Below, in pieces: positions 50,301 through 57,770 of a stretch of DNA of 64,000 bases. The DNA comes from Actinokineospora alba (GTDB lineage: Bacteria > Actinomycetota > Actinomycetes > Mycobacteriales > Pseudonocardiaceae). Position 1 is the first letter of the stretch. Every line of letters starts with the position of its first letter. Position numbers and translations under genes: made by a program. The stretch spans positions 3,100,001 through 3,164,000 of the forward strand of contig NZ_SNXU01000001.1 of assembly GCF_004362515.1 (NCBI RefSeq), in the 5' to 3' direction. The notes beneath the pieces are model-generated. The model searched no databases and was not told where the DNA came from. It saw only the letters and a program-made list of their open reading frames with translations.

Positions 50301-53250
50301 TGGGCAGCCGGTCGTGTGGACCAGCTACGGCTACAACCCGCTGGGTGAGCTGACCACGGTGACCGACGACAAGAACAACGTCACCCGCGCCGAGTACGAC
50401 GGGTTCGGCAGGCGGACCGTGATCGACAGCCCGGACAACGGCCGCACCGAGACGCGCTACGACCTGGCGAACAACATCACCGCCAGGATCACCGCGAACC
50501 TGCGCGCCGCGGACAAGCAGGTCGAGTTCGACTACGACTACACCCGGCTGAAGGGCCTGAGGTACCCGACATTCCCGGCCAACAACGTGTCCTACACCTA
50601 CGGCGCCCCGGGCGCGGCGGACAACACCGCCGACCGGATCGCCGAGGTGCGTGACGCGGCGGGCACGGTCACCCGCGGCTACGGCGCGCTGGGTGAGCTC
50701 ACCCGCGAGACCCGCACGGTGTCCCTGCCCGAGCAGGCCGCCAAGTCGTTCACCACTCGGTGGACCTACGACTCGTTCAACCGGGTGCTGCAACTGACCT
50801 ACCCGGACAACGAGGTCCTGACCTACGACTATGACAGCGCGGGCCTGATCAACAAGGCCACCGGTGTGAAGAACGGCACCAGCTACCCCTATGTGGCTCG
50901 ACTGGACTACGACAAGTTCGGACAGCGGCTGCTGCAGGAGACCGGGACCGGCGTCCGCACGACCTACACCTACGACCCGGCCGACCGGCAGCTCGCCACG
51001 CTGAAGTCCAAGCTGGCCGACGGAACCAGCTTCCAGGACCTCAGCTACACCCGCGACAAGACCGGCAACATCACCAAGCTGACCAACGCGGCTCCAGCGG
51101 GCGCCATCGGCGGCCCGAGCACCCAGACCTTCGGCTACGACGAGCTCTACCGACTCACCTCGGCGAGTGGTGAGTACGTCGGCAGCGACAACAAGCCGAA
51201 CCGGTACACGCTGGCGATGGGATACGACTCGATCCACAACGCCACGTCGAAGGTGCAGACGCACACCATCGCCGGCAGCCAGTCGCAGTTCACCCTGTCG
51301 TCCTACGACCAGGGCAGGCCGCTGGGCCCGATCGAGCCGGTCGAGGACCCGTCGAACCCGACCGAGGTGCAGGACAAGACCAGCTACACCTATCCCTACA
51401 CCTACGACTCCGGCAAGCCGCACGCGCCGAGCCAGGTGGGGCCGATCACCCATGGGTATGACGCGAACGGCAACCTGACCGACACCGTCAACACCGCGAC
51501 GGCCCCGGCGAAGCGGCGCCAGTACGTGTGGGACGAGGACAACCGACTCGCCTGCAACGACGACCACGCCACCGCGACAGTCACGCAGGACCCGACCGGG
51601 TGCGCGAACGCGACGGTGAAGTACCTGTACGACGCGAAGGGCGACCGGGTCGTCAAGCAGGGCGACGAAACCACGATCTACCCGAACAACAACTACAGCG
51701 AACGCGACGGAATCGGGTACAAGCACATCTTCGTCGGCGACAACCGCCTCACCACCAAAACCGTCGACACCAGCGGTGCGGTGGAGTCCGACCAGCACTA
51801 CTTCCACGCGGACCACATCGGTTCCGCGGGCTACCTCACCGACAGCCAGGGCCGACTCACCGAACACCTCGAATACTTCCCCTTCGGCGAGACCTGGGTC
51901 GAAGAACAGGTCGATGGCGCCACCGGCGCACCCGTCCCCTACAAATTCACCGGGAAAGAACAAGACGAGGAAACCGGGCTCAATTACCACGGGGCCCGCT
52001 ACTACAACCCCAGAACCCAACTCTGGGCCAGTCCTGATCCCGCCCTGCCCGACTATTTCGACAGCGACGCGGGCTCCGGCGGCATCCACGAACCCCGCAA
52101 CCTCGCCGCCTACACCTACGTCCACAACGACCCACTCGAGCTGGTCGACCCGGACGGCAGACTCGGCATGCCCAAGATGCCGAAGATCAAGATGCCGTCG
52201 AAGGAAACCCTGAAGAACGTCGGCCACACCGCGCTGGACGTGGCGGGCATGGTTCCGGTGGTCGGCGAAGCGGCGGACGTGGCCAACGCGGGCTGGTACC
52301 TCGCCGAAGGCGACAAGACCAACGCCGCCCTGTCCCTGGCGGGGGCGATCCCGGGCGCGGGCAACGTCGCCACCGCCGCCAAATTGGCCAACAAAGCCGC
52401 CAACGCCGCCGACGCCGCCTCCGACACGGCCAAAGCAACCGACAAGGCCGTGGACGCAGGCAAAGCCGCCCCGAATCCCCCGACAAAGGCGGGCGCACCG
52501 AAGCCCGACTCCTCGTCTCCGGGCCCGAACACGGCGGCCCAGAGCTGTTCGTTCGCCGGCACCACGCTTGTCCTGATGGCAGACGGTTCACGTAAGCCCA
52601 TTCAGGACGTCGCGGTTGGGGACATGGTCTTCGCCACCGACCCAGAAACCGGCGCGCAAGAAGCGAGGACGGTAGAGCACGTCTTCGTGCATGACGACAC
52701 CGTCATCGACCTGCTCGTCGACGGCGAGGTCATCACCACCACCGAAGACCACCCGTTCTGGTCGGTCACGGATCGGAAGTTCGAGCGTGCCGACGAACTC
52801 GAGTCCGGTGAGCTGGCCCTTGCCGCTGACGGTCGTGAAGTCACGGTGTCCGGCCTCCAGCAGGACACCGCGCACGAGGCGCCCGCCTACAACCTGTCGG
52901 TGGAGGGGATCCATACCTACCACGTCGGCGAGCAGGACCTACTCGTCCACAACACATGCCGGAGACCAACCAAGGCCACCCGGGATGAGGCCGACGCCAA
53001 TGCCACGGACAGCAACGGCAATATGACGTGCGGGTACTGCGGCCGGCCGATGACGACCAAGGCAGGGTCGCCGAACTCCAGGGAGTTCGATCACCGGACG
53101 CCACACTCGCAGGGTGGTGGGCGGGACATCGACAATATCGATGGCATCTGCCGCACGTGCAACCGAGGCAAGGGCCCATTGACACCCGTAGAGTGGTTTG
53201 GGACGGGGCGCATGCCTTTGCCGCCACAGTGGCACCGAGGGACGATATGA
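44389..53250 (+). CDS. Giant SpvB/TcdB/RHS polymorphic toxin with Hint and HNH nuclease tip
   Basis: 2953 aa from GTG 44389; ATG 44407 or ATG 44440 are alternatives. A basic start and hydrophobic helix (about 35-55) act as signal. SpvB domain at about 85-180 (ARLSYPFEVPKGRADLQPTL). FG-GAP/TcdB-type metal loops occur near 467, 553, 1144, 1247, 1322 and 1409 (DINGDGLPDKVYGNG and relatives). YD repeats run about 1500-2470, and the RHS core is YFHADHIGSAGYLTD to NYHGARYYNPRTQLW at 2471-2540. A hydrophobic pre-toxin part (2607-2700) follows, then a Hint autoprotease (about 2720-2857, CSFAGTTLVLMADGS to LLVHNTC), and an HNH nuclease tip (2860-2953: CGYCGRPM, REFDHRTPHSQGGGRD, CRTCNRGKG). The shell and cocoon would carry the nuclease, Hint would free it, and HNH would cut DNA. 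Confidence 0.93.
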   Translation: MDAAGRMAGRRGSWLLHMSLRLDDRGPVRFRRTCVVLAVLVSLTGFGLAVPQLFGASSTAGDAGSAVKAPEHPEGTAFNPNQIKDIKAADPGANVNLVEPPSANNSGDARLSYPFEVPKGRADLQPTLAVAYSSAGANGWTGVGWDVSTPAITLETRWGVPRYHSGLETETYLLNGEQLTPVAHRGELQARTSEKVFHTRVEGQFDRIVRHGDSPKNYWWEVTDKSGTRSFYGGAADATLTDGAGNVGTWALREVRDPHDNFLRYHHVKVADGGTANSAVPGSNLYPAKITYTGSGATEGRYSVTFIRDRERGEPRRGDVQVDARLGFKKVTADLLRRVEVKLDNELIRAYELNYRTGAYAKTLLASVSQFGEDNQLFNTHTFDYFDDVRDAEGNYNAFAAAKEWAVPDDDLGVNIREGEASAISASTSAGFGAHLFAGYNVQGLPTKEGSVGLKVGFNAGQSDGLVALADVNGDNLPDKVFRKNNEVFYRPNLAKPGGEPKFGDTPVKLAGLPGISTERTLSGTIGVEAYVLTTSAQLDFVGTTTTSDRFFSDVNGDGITDLVNNGGVLFGYLDANGQPAYSADSGQTPAPVGGGAVTGQIVGDQTAQVNQQVDNSPLLDSVRRWVAPFNGTVRVDGRVRLTEDTSPARAAYTKADGVRVTIQHKDTELWAQRIGPEDHIEFAPANVASIPVTKGEALYFRTQSILDGKYDTVAWDPQITYTNIAAGADVNGLANTVFKASSDFTFGGRPSLVTVPVNGTLRLTGDVVKSKATSDDVTVEITKGNGVHAPATVYTKVLPAASTGTTAIDLSIPVSMFEKMSWRVRSDSPIDASALSWVPKAHYTAAPGVERLVDDAGQPTLVINPPFDMDLYPANTLTAPQQAYKVTKTGPLKVRPKLAFNFGLFGDSKIAFTVKKRGGQLVGKRVFAAKDTYFGGPNLDLTVQATAGDELFIDYSTTDSSLLGMLTGQSASVTYDVSSSWPTFHAAPSAMHGSVAQGAFAQPYRGWGVIGYQGNRDRATQPIKQAELTLDQSFKDALPKEPKEADVAPFAANPRLSMPRLAVFAPVPAKGGWAAQDESSWFTPTLATSSRLGADTIDVVTDADVAGDRAVMRRGVTGQVSATLAAGPFGGTVVGGITAGSVDYLDLNGDRYPDVVGAKEIQFSDATGGLGGGRGTLGGNVRETDNVSGNVSFSAGSESATVASALGMSAPDAGTSANTSTTGSVQPSLGIGGSLGGGESDTRLELLDINGDGLPDKVYGNGDAQLNLGYSFAPREPWSPGAINDASSRNVGVNLGFNVDRYGFAGGVSAELGTSFTNVSMMDLNGDGLTDRVFTDGANAIKVAINTGTGFAAPTPFRGSFSDIAVDKNASLGAGVYFTVGLPTPVGVFVFNPGVNASIGIGRAETSLQDINGDGLADHVKSTRDNQLTVATNNSGRTNLLRAVSRPMGAKIDLDYTRTGNTADMPDSQWAMSRVAVFDGLAGDGADTSVTTFKYENGKYDRAERDFLGFGKVTTEVRDPAANEALYRAVTDEYRTDGHYTKGLLTRTVTTDGAGKPYKETVNTYQLRDVGTGGDAAPASGTATVVPLLTRTDTRWFEGNPTAQKSTHVEMSYDEYGNLTRSFDAADEGAADDVEAHFEYTAADPACRDRNIIGTARVVWENRQTPFERLRHRESTVDCATGLMTQLRESLTGDVRATTDLEYYPDGNLKSVTGPENKTGQRYKLDYGYDTVVGVHIESIVDSFGYRSSSTHNLKYGLADRTVDQSNQQVLRSYDAVGRLKTVTGPYEIGSGRVTIDMEYHPEAVVPYAVTRHADRAASGLRTDTIDTVSFMDGLKQVVQTKKDASVAATPGATPAAVMIVSGRTKVDLLGRIVEIYQPVTEAKGSANTTFNPAFDSVAPTRDSFDVLDRKTKTVLPDDTTTQFAFGFGLDRGGVTRFEKVGTDAGGKQRRTYTDVRELTTAVKEFNPSGGQPVVWTSYGYNPLGELTTVTDDKNNVTRAEYDGFGRRTVIDSPDNGRTETRYDLANNITARITANLRAADKQVEFDYDYTRLKGLRYPTFPANNVSYTYGAPGAADNTADRIAEVRDAAGTVTRGYGALGELTRETRTVSLPEQAAKSFTTRWTYDSFNRVLQLTYPDNEVLTYDYDSAGLINKATGVKNGTSYPYVARLDYDKFGQRLLQETGTGVRTTYTYDPADRQLATLKSKLADGTSFQDLSYTRDKTGNITKLTNAAPAGAIGGPSTQTFGYDELYRLTSASGEYVGSDNKPNRYTLAMGYDSIHNATSKVQTHTIAGSQSQFTLSSYDQGRPLGPIEPVEDPSNPTEVQDKTSYTYPYTYDSGKPHAPSQVGPITHGYDANGNLTDTVNTATAPAKRRQYVWDEDNRLACNDDHATATVTQDPTGCANATVKYLYDAKGDRVVKQGDETTIYPNNNYSERDGIGYKHIFVGDNRLTTKTVDTSGAVESDQHYFHADHIGSAGYLTDSQGRLTEHLEYFPFGETWVEEQVDGATGAPVPYKFTGKEQDEETGLNYHGARYYNPRTQLWASPDPALPDYFDSDAGSGGIHEPRNLAAYTYVHNDPLELVDPDGRLGMPKMPKIKMPSKETLKNVGHTALDVAGMVPVVGEAADVANAGWYLAEGDKTNAALSLAGAIPGAGNVATAAKLANKAANAADAASDTAKATDKAVDAGKAAPNPPTKAGAPKPDSSSPGPNTAAQSCSFAGTTLVLMADGSRKPIQDVAVGDMVFATDPETGAQEARTVEHVFVHDDTVIDLLVDGEVITTTEDHPFWSVTDRKFERADELESGELALAADGREVTVSGLQQDTAHEAPAYNLSVEGIHTYHVGEQDLLVHNTCRRPTKATRDEADANATDSNGNMTCGYCGRPMTTKAGSPNSREFDHRTPHSQGGGRDIDNIDGICRTCNRGKGPLTPVEWFGTGRMPLPPQWHRGTI

Positions 53251-53528
53251 GTGAGCTGACGCCAGGGCTTGCCTACGAGACCAAGTCTTATGTGTGCACT
53301 CATGTGTTCGCCGGCTCCCGGCCGGTGCTCTATGTGACTCGGCCGGACGGCTCCTGGTGTGCCTTGTGCGGAGACAACCACCCAGATGATGCGGCCTACT
53401 ATCGCGTCGTGGGCCTTGGCCACGTCCTGGACCAGGATCCGACACTGTCGGCAGTCCTCGACCTGCAGCCGGACGAAGAGGCTGAACGGCCTGACGTTGG
53501 CGGGCCGTGGACCAGATCGCGTTGCTGA
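53247..53528 (+). CDS. Candidate immunity protein for the HNH toxin
   Basis: 93 aa. ATG 53247 lies within the ATGA that overlaps the toxin stop, so the two are translated together. The sequence YVCTHVFAGSRPVLYVTRPD, SWCALCGDNHPDD, RVVGLGHVLDQDPTLS and EEAERPDVGGPWTR belongs to a recurring small-protein type (vc-HVf ... W-lCG ... vvglghvl) found beside secreted nucleases; the family name is not certain. A cognate role is inferred from overlap and size. Confidence 0.82.
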   Translation: MSELTPGLAYETKSYVCTHVFAGSRPVLYVTRPDGSWCALCGDNHPDDAAYYRVVGLGHVLDQDPTLSAVLDLQPDEEAERPDVGGPWTRSRC

Positions 53529-53887
53529 CCCGGATCTTTCGCGTGACCAGGAGACTGGAGATCAGCGCATGTAGTTGATCTTTGGTCGTCAGCTCGGAAC
53601 TGCCGCCGCCGGCGTCGAGGCACTTGGTGCCGTTTCGGATCCTCTACCTTCGCCGCCACCTTTGTCAGGCTGACTTTGCTCCCTTGGACCAGCGGTGGAC
53701 GCAGTCCTGACCGGGTGACGGGTGGTGGCCCCGCAGCCGAACAGCTGAACGAGCGCGCCGTCGGTCTGGCTGTTGCCGACGACCGTCATGCACTTGCTCA
53801 ACGACTGCAGCGTGGTGCCCGTCCGCGCCGACACCGGGCGGTCCGACGATCTGGAGGTCCCGCCCGGTGACGGCATCGGGGCGGGCG
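53529..53887. pseudogene. Degraded ricin-type beta-trefoil lectin, minus strand
   Basis: On the minus strand, about 53730-53825 reads GTTLQSLSKCMTVVGNSQTD and GALVQLFGCG, and about 53585-53650, in another frame, reads NGTKCLDAGGGSSELTTK. Both recall repeats of ricin B-type lectin domains (KCLDV-GNS--DG--VQL--C). The frames do not connect and no start is present. It looks like remains of a secreted carbohydrate-binding protein. No other gene is seen in this 359-bp gap. Confidence 0.4.
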
Positions 53888-54763
53888 CTAGTTGACGCTC
53901 GCGCGCCGGGGCAGGCGCACCAGCCCGCCGATGGCGACCAGGAACACCAGCGGTGCGCCGAAGAAGATCAGCGTGGAGACCGTGTCGTTGATCGGCCCGT
54001 CGTGCACGGCGTGCACGAGCCGCGCGAGCAACATGGTCGCGACCGGCGCCGAGAGCACCAGCGCGGCCCGCCATCCGGTGGCGGACCTGATGCCGGCGGC
54101 CAGCACCGCGCCGGCGAACAGGACGGCGAGCGCCGCGTACTCGGTGATCTCGCTCCGGTGGCCGAATACCCCGAGCCCCACGATCACCAGGACCGTCGCG
54201 GCCATGGTGAGGATCGCGGGCCTGCCCCTGGCCTTGCGCCCGTCGGACATGGAGAGCGCGAAGGCCGTGACCGCGCTGAGCAGCACCCAGCCCGCTTTAT
54301 CCGTGAACCACTGCCAGCCCGCGAACGGCAGCTGGAGGATCACGATCAGCCCGGCGGTGGCCACCCAGGCGCCGATCGCGGCCGCCCTGCGTTTCCCTGC
54401 CATGGCAAGGATCGCGACCCCGAGCCAGACGAACCACACCGGCGCGTCGGGGAGCTGATCGAACGGCGGCACCGAGCCCGCCTGAACCCACCAGGCCAGC
54501 TCGTGCAGGCTCGTGGCCGCACCCGCCAGGACCGCGATCGGGCCGAGCAGGCTGACGATCGCCAGCACGTCGGCCGCGAGCAGACGCCGTACGTGCAACC
54601 GGAACGCGCCCCACAGCAGGTCGGCGGTGTCCCGCCGGCCTGGGGATGTCCGGTCACCCGCGTCGGCGATCAGCACGCCGAGCATCTCGTCGCCGTGCTG
54701 TTCGCGGTGGTCCCGCGGGTAGAGGCCCAGTAGCCGCCGGTACCGCTTCTCGAGTTCGCTCAC
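53888..54763 (-). CDS. Eight-TM membrane protein paired with PadR
   Basis: 291 aa from GTG 54763 (GTGA overlap with the padR stop). The cytoplasmic start VSELEKRYRRLLGLYPRDHR is characteristic of membrane proteins encoded after PadR regulators in actinomycetes. About eight helices follow (LAIVSLLGPIAVLAGAATSL, VWFVWLGVAILAMAG, AILTMAATVLVIVGLGVFG and others). Transport activity is unproven; these pairs often respond to envelope or drug stress. The tail ends RLPRRASVN. Confidence 0.8.
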   Translation of the reverse strand: MSELEKRYRRLLGLYPRDHREQHGDEMLGVLIADAGDRTSPGRRDTADLLWGAFRLHVRRLLAADVLAIVSLLGPIAVLAGAATSLHELAWWVQAGSVPPFDQLPDAPVWFVWLGVAILAMAGKRRAAAIGAWVATAGLIVILQLPFAGWQWFTDKAGWVLLSAVTAFALSMSDGRKARGRPAILTMAATVLVIVGLGVFGHRSEITEYAALAVLFAGAVLAAGIRSATGWRAALVLSAPVATMLLARLVHAVHDGPINDTVSTLIFFGAPLVFLVAIGGLVRLPRRASVN

Positions 54764-55095
54764 GCCGTCCCTCCGATGAGCCGTGCACGCAGACGTGTTT
54801 GCGCGACACGGGTAGTGGCCCGCACCCGTTCGATCTCCTCCGCCAGCCTGGCCGCCCCCGGGTCGGTCAGGCGGTAGTACCGCCGGAGCCTGCCGTCGAC
54901 CACCTCTTCCCGATCGACGGCCACCCACTCGTCCGAGGTCAGCCGGTCGAGCGCGGTGTAGAGGGTGCCCGCCCGCAGCCGCACCCGCCCCCCGGAGATC
55001 TGCTCGACATCACGCAGGATCCCGTAGCCATGCCGGGGCTCCTCGGCAAGCGCGGTGAGTATCAGGAACGTGGGTTCCCGCAAAGCGTCGGTCAC
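54760..55095 (-). CDS. PadR-family transcriptional regulator
   Basis: 111 aa. The PadR winged helix is seen in EPTFLILTALAEEPRHGYGI, then LRAGTLYTALDRLTSDEWVA with DGRLRRYYRLTDPGAARLAE, and a C-terminal dimerisation helix. It likely represses its own operon through the palindrome at 55101-55112, 6 bp before its start. It is coupled to the membrane protein gene downstream. Confidence 0.93.
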   Translation of the reverse strand: MTDALREPTFLILTALAEEPRHGYGILRDVEQISGGRVRLRAGTLYTALDRLTSDEWVAVDREEVVDGRLRRYYRLTDPGAARLAEEIERVRATTRVAQTRLRARLIGGTA

Positions 55096-55100
55096 AGGAA

Positions 55101-55112
55101 CGGTATATACCG
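55101..55112. promoter_or_regulatory. PadR operator candidate
   Basis: Perfect 12-bp palindrome CGGTATATACCG immediately ahead of the padR start. Its TATA core could coincide with the -10 or leader of a nearly leaderless transcript. Confidence 0.6.
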
Positions 55113-55258
55113 ATCATCGGCCTATGTGCAAGCCACCCCTTTGGCGTGCACCTGTGCTGCGCCCGACAACCTCGTCGTCCGCATCGAGTGCCGACCGAAC
55201 GCGATTACTGGCGCTAGCGCGACGCCCGGCGTCGAGCGCTGAACCACCCGGGCGGCGG

Positions 55259-56761
55259 TCAGGGGCGGCGGGCCCAGCCGTAGCTGAGTTCCGCCGCGCG
55301 CCGCCAGTTGTCGTACTCGGCTTCCCGGTAGGCCGGGTCCATGCGGGGCAGCCACTGGGCGGCCAGGTGCCAGTTGCGCCGCAGGCCCTCGAGGTCGGGC
55401 CAGTAGCCCGCGCTCAGGCCCGCGGCGTAGGCGGCGCCGAGCGAGACGGTCTCGGAGATCATCGGCCGGTTCACCGGGATGTCGAGGACGTCGGCGATGA
55501 ACTGCATCAGCAGGTTGTCCGAGGTCATGCCGCCGTCGACGTTGATCGCGGCGGCGTTGACGCCGAGGTCGGCGTTCATCGCGTCGAGCACCTCGCGGGT
55601 CTGCCAGGCGGTGGCCTCCAGGACCGCGCGGGCCAGATGCCCCTTGGTGATGTACGAGGTGAGCCCGACGACGATGCCGCGCGCGTCGCTGCGCCAGCGC
55701 GGGGCGAACAGGCCGGAGAACGCGGGCACGATGTAGCAGCCGCCGTTGTCCTCGACGGTGCCCGCCAGCGTCTCGATCTCCGGGGCGGTCGCGATCAGGC
55801 CGAGGTTGTCGCGGAACCACTGCACCAGCGACCCGGTGACCGCGATCGAACCCTCCAGCGCGTACACCGCGGGCTCACCGGCCAGTTGGTACCCGATCGT
55901 GGTCAGCAGGCCGTGGGTGGAGCGCACAGCCGAGTTCCCGGTGTTCATCAACAGGAAGCTGCCCGTGCCGTAGGTGCACTTGGTCTGCCCGCGGGAGAAA
56001 CACGTCTGCCCGAACAGCGCCGCCTGCTGATCACCGAGCGCCGCCCTGATCGGGATGCCCGGGACGACCCGGCGGGTGACGCCGAAGTCTCCTGTGGACG
56101 GACGAATCTCGGGCAGCATCTGCGGGGGAATGCCGAAGAACGCCAACAGGTCCTGGTCCCACGACAGGGTCGCCACGTTCATCAGCAGGGTGCGGCTCGC
56201 GTTGGTGACGTCGGTGACGTGGATGCCGCCGTCGGTGCCGCCGGTGAGGTTCCAGATGATCCAGGTCTCCATCGTCCCGAACAGCACCTCGCCGCGGTCG
56301 GCCCGCGCCCGCAGCCCCGGCACCGAGTCCAGCAGCCAGCGCAGCCGGGGCGCGGCGAAGTAGGTGGCCAGCGGCAGGCCGCAGCGGTCCCGGATCTCCT
56401 CCGCGCCCGGCCGCGTGGCGAGTTCGGCGACGAGTTCCTCGGTGCGGACGTCCTGCCAGACGATCGCCCGGCCGATCGGCACCCCGGTTCGGCGGTCCCA
56501 GACCACCGTGGTCTCGCGCTGGTTGGCGATGCCGAGGGCGACGACCTGCTCGGCGGCGATACCCGACTCGCGCAGCGCCTGCGGCACGATCCGGTCGATG
56601 TTGCGCCAGATCTCCACGGCGTCCTGCTCGACCCAGCCGGGCTTCGGGAACCACTGCCGGTGTTCCCGCTGCGCCACGGACACCAGCCGGGCCCGCTGGT
56701 CGAACAGGATGCACCGGGTGGACGTGGTGCCCTGGTCGATCGCCATCACATACCGCTGCAT
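55259..56761 (-). CDS. glpK: Glycerol kinase, iclR-linked copy
   Basis: 500 aa from ATG 56761. FGGY kinase motifs are clear: the phosphate-binding YVMAIDQGTTSTRCILFDQ, NQRETTVVWDRRTG, WQDVRTEE, the catalytic-domain segment TYGTGSFLLMNTG, GSIAVTGSLVQWFRDN and the FGGY signature region GGMTSDNLLMQFIADVL. It makes sn-glycerol 3-phosphate from glycerol and ATP. It starts 1 bp after the stop of the iclR gene and forms the left arm of the glycerol locus; a second glpK is in the right arm. Confidence 0.93.
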   Translation of the reverse strand: MQRYVMAIDQGTTSTRCILFDQRARLVSVAQREHRQWFPKPGWVEQDAVEIWRNIDRIVPQALRESGIAAEQVVALGIANQRETTVVWDRRTGVPIGRAIVWQDVRTEELVAELATRPGAEEIRDRCGLPLATYFAAPRLRWLLDSVPGLRARADRGEVLFGTMETWIIWNLTGGTDGGIHVTDVTNASRTLLMNVATLSWDQDLLAFFGIPPQMLPEIRPSTGDFGVTRRVVPGIPIRAALGDQQAALFGQTCFSRGQTKCTYGTGSFLLMNTGNSAVRSTHGLLTTIGYQLAGEPAVYALEGSIAVTGSLVQWFRDNLGLIATAPEIETLAGTVEDNGGCYIVPAFSGLFAPRWRSDARGIVVGLTSYITKGHLARAVLEATAWQTREVLDAMNADLGVNAAAINVDGGMTSDNLLMQFIADVLDIPVNRPMISETVSLGAAYAAGLSAGYWPDLEGLRRNWHLAAQWLPRMDPAYREAEYDNWRRAAELSYGWARRP

Positions 56762-56762
56762 G

Positions 56763-57527
56763 TCACCGTTCCACGGCCAGATCGCGCGAGACCGACCGGC
56801 TCGCCTCCACAACGGACACCAGCAGGTCCTGCCGCGGCCGCAGGTTGTTGGCGCACAAGCGATCCGCCGGTCCGGAGACCCCGATCGCGCCGACGACCGA
56901 CCCGCCGGGAAGCCGCAGCGGCGCGGCCAGACTGGCCTCCCCGGGCATGAACTCCCCGACGTCGATCGCCCACCCCTGCGACCGCACGTCAGCCAGCATC
57001 CTCGTCAGCGCCGCGGGTTTGACGACCGTGCGGCTGGTCAGCGCGGTCAGGGTTGCGCTCAGCGCCGCGGTCGAGAGGTCGTTGTCCCAGGCCAGCAGCA
57101 CCTTCCCCCACGCCGTCGCGTGCAGCGGCAGCGTCGCGCCGAAGTCGGAGGTCTGGGCCGTGTCGTCCGGGCGGAACACGTGGTGCACCACCAGCACGGC
57201 CCCCTTCGACTCGACGCCGATGCGCACCGCCTCGCCGCTGCGCGCGGCCAGGGAATCCGACCAGTTCATCGCCCGCGCGCGCAGCAGGTTCGGGTCCATC
57301 CGACTCGCTCGGGCCCGCGGGCCTCCCGCGGGCAGCTGATACCGGCCACCGGCCTGCTCCTGCTCGACGAAGCCGACGTCCTGCAAGGTGCGGAGGATTC
57401 CGTGCACGGTGCCTTTGGCCAAGCCGAGGGCGGCCGCGATCTCGCCCAGCGCGAGCCGTCCCGAACCGCGCTCCAGTAGCCGGAGGATCGCCGCGGCTCG
57501 CTCGATCGACTGTATTGGGCCCGGCAT
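56763..57527 (-). CDS. IclR-family regulator of glycerol genes (GylR-like)
   Basis: 254 aa from ATG 57527; a TTG at 57545 would add 6 residues. The N-terminal winged helix (SIERAAAILRLLERGSGRLA, LGLAKGTVHGILRTLQDVGF) and the C-terminal IclR effector domain (LPLHATAWGKVLLAWD, VGAIGVSGPADRL) are plain. Streptomyces GylR, of this family, controls the glycerol operon gylCABX. Here the gene lies between two glycerol units and next to two palindromes that fit dimeric IclR sites, so it very likely controls both directions, with glycerol or glycerol 3-phosphate as inducer. Confidence 0.93.
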   Translation of the reverse strand: MPGPIQSIERAAAILRLLERGSGRLALGEIAAALGLAKGTVHGILRTLQDVGFVEQEQAGGRYQLPAGGPRARASRMDPNLLRARAMNWSDSLAARSGEAVRIGVESKGAVLVVHHVFRPDDTAQTSDFGATLPLHATAWGKVLLAWDNDLSTAALSATLTALTSRTVVKPAALTRMLADVRSQGWAIDVGEFMPGEASLAAPLRLPGGSVVGAIGVSGPADRLCANNLRPRQDLLVSVVEASRSVSRDLAVER

Positions 57528-57554
57528 CCGGCGAAAATACTCCAAAACAGTTGA

Positions 57555-57569
57555 TTCGACAATGTCGAA
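57555..57569. promoter_or_regulatory. IclR/GylR operator box 1
   Basis: TTCGACAATGTCGAA, a perfect 7-bp inverted repeat about a central A, 28 bp ahead of the iclR start. It shares the core with box 2. Confidence 0.72.
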
Positions 57570-57659
57570 CGCACCGGCCCTCGCCGGACAACCCTCCGTA
57601 CAACTGTGAGCTGGGTCATAAGCCTTTCGTGGGGCTTTCGCAGGTCAGGCGGCCGCCGG

Positions 57660-57686
57660 CCGCCGTTCGACAATGCCGAACGGCGG
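57660..57686. promoter_or_regulatory. IclR/GylR operator box 2
   Basis: CCGCCGTTCG - ACAATGC - CGAACGGCGG, 10-bp arms around the same TTCGACAATG(C/T)CGAA core as box 1, 85 bp ahead of glpF. The 91-nt separation between the dimer sites would suit control of divergent promoters. Confidence 0.72.
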
Positions 57687-57770
57687 CTCTGGAGGCTTCG
57701 GAAACCGCTTCGTAACGTCCGCTCATCGCGCCGGCCCCGACGCGAAATGGATCGGAGAAAGGAGGAGCCG

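Noticed and set aside
49399..52227. A minus-strand open frame of about 942 codons under the RHS region
   Set aside because: Same reason: mirror of the YD repeats, Val/Gly/Arg-rich without domains.
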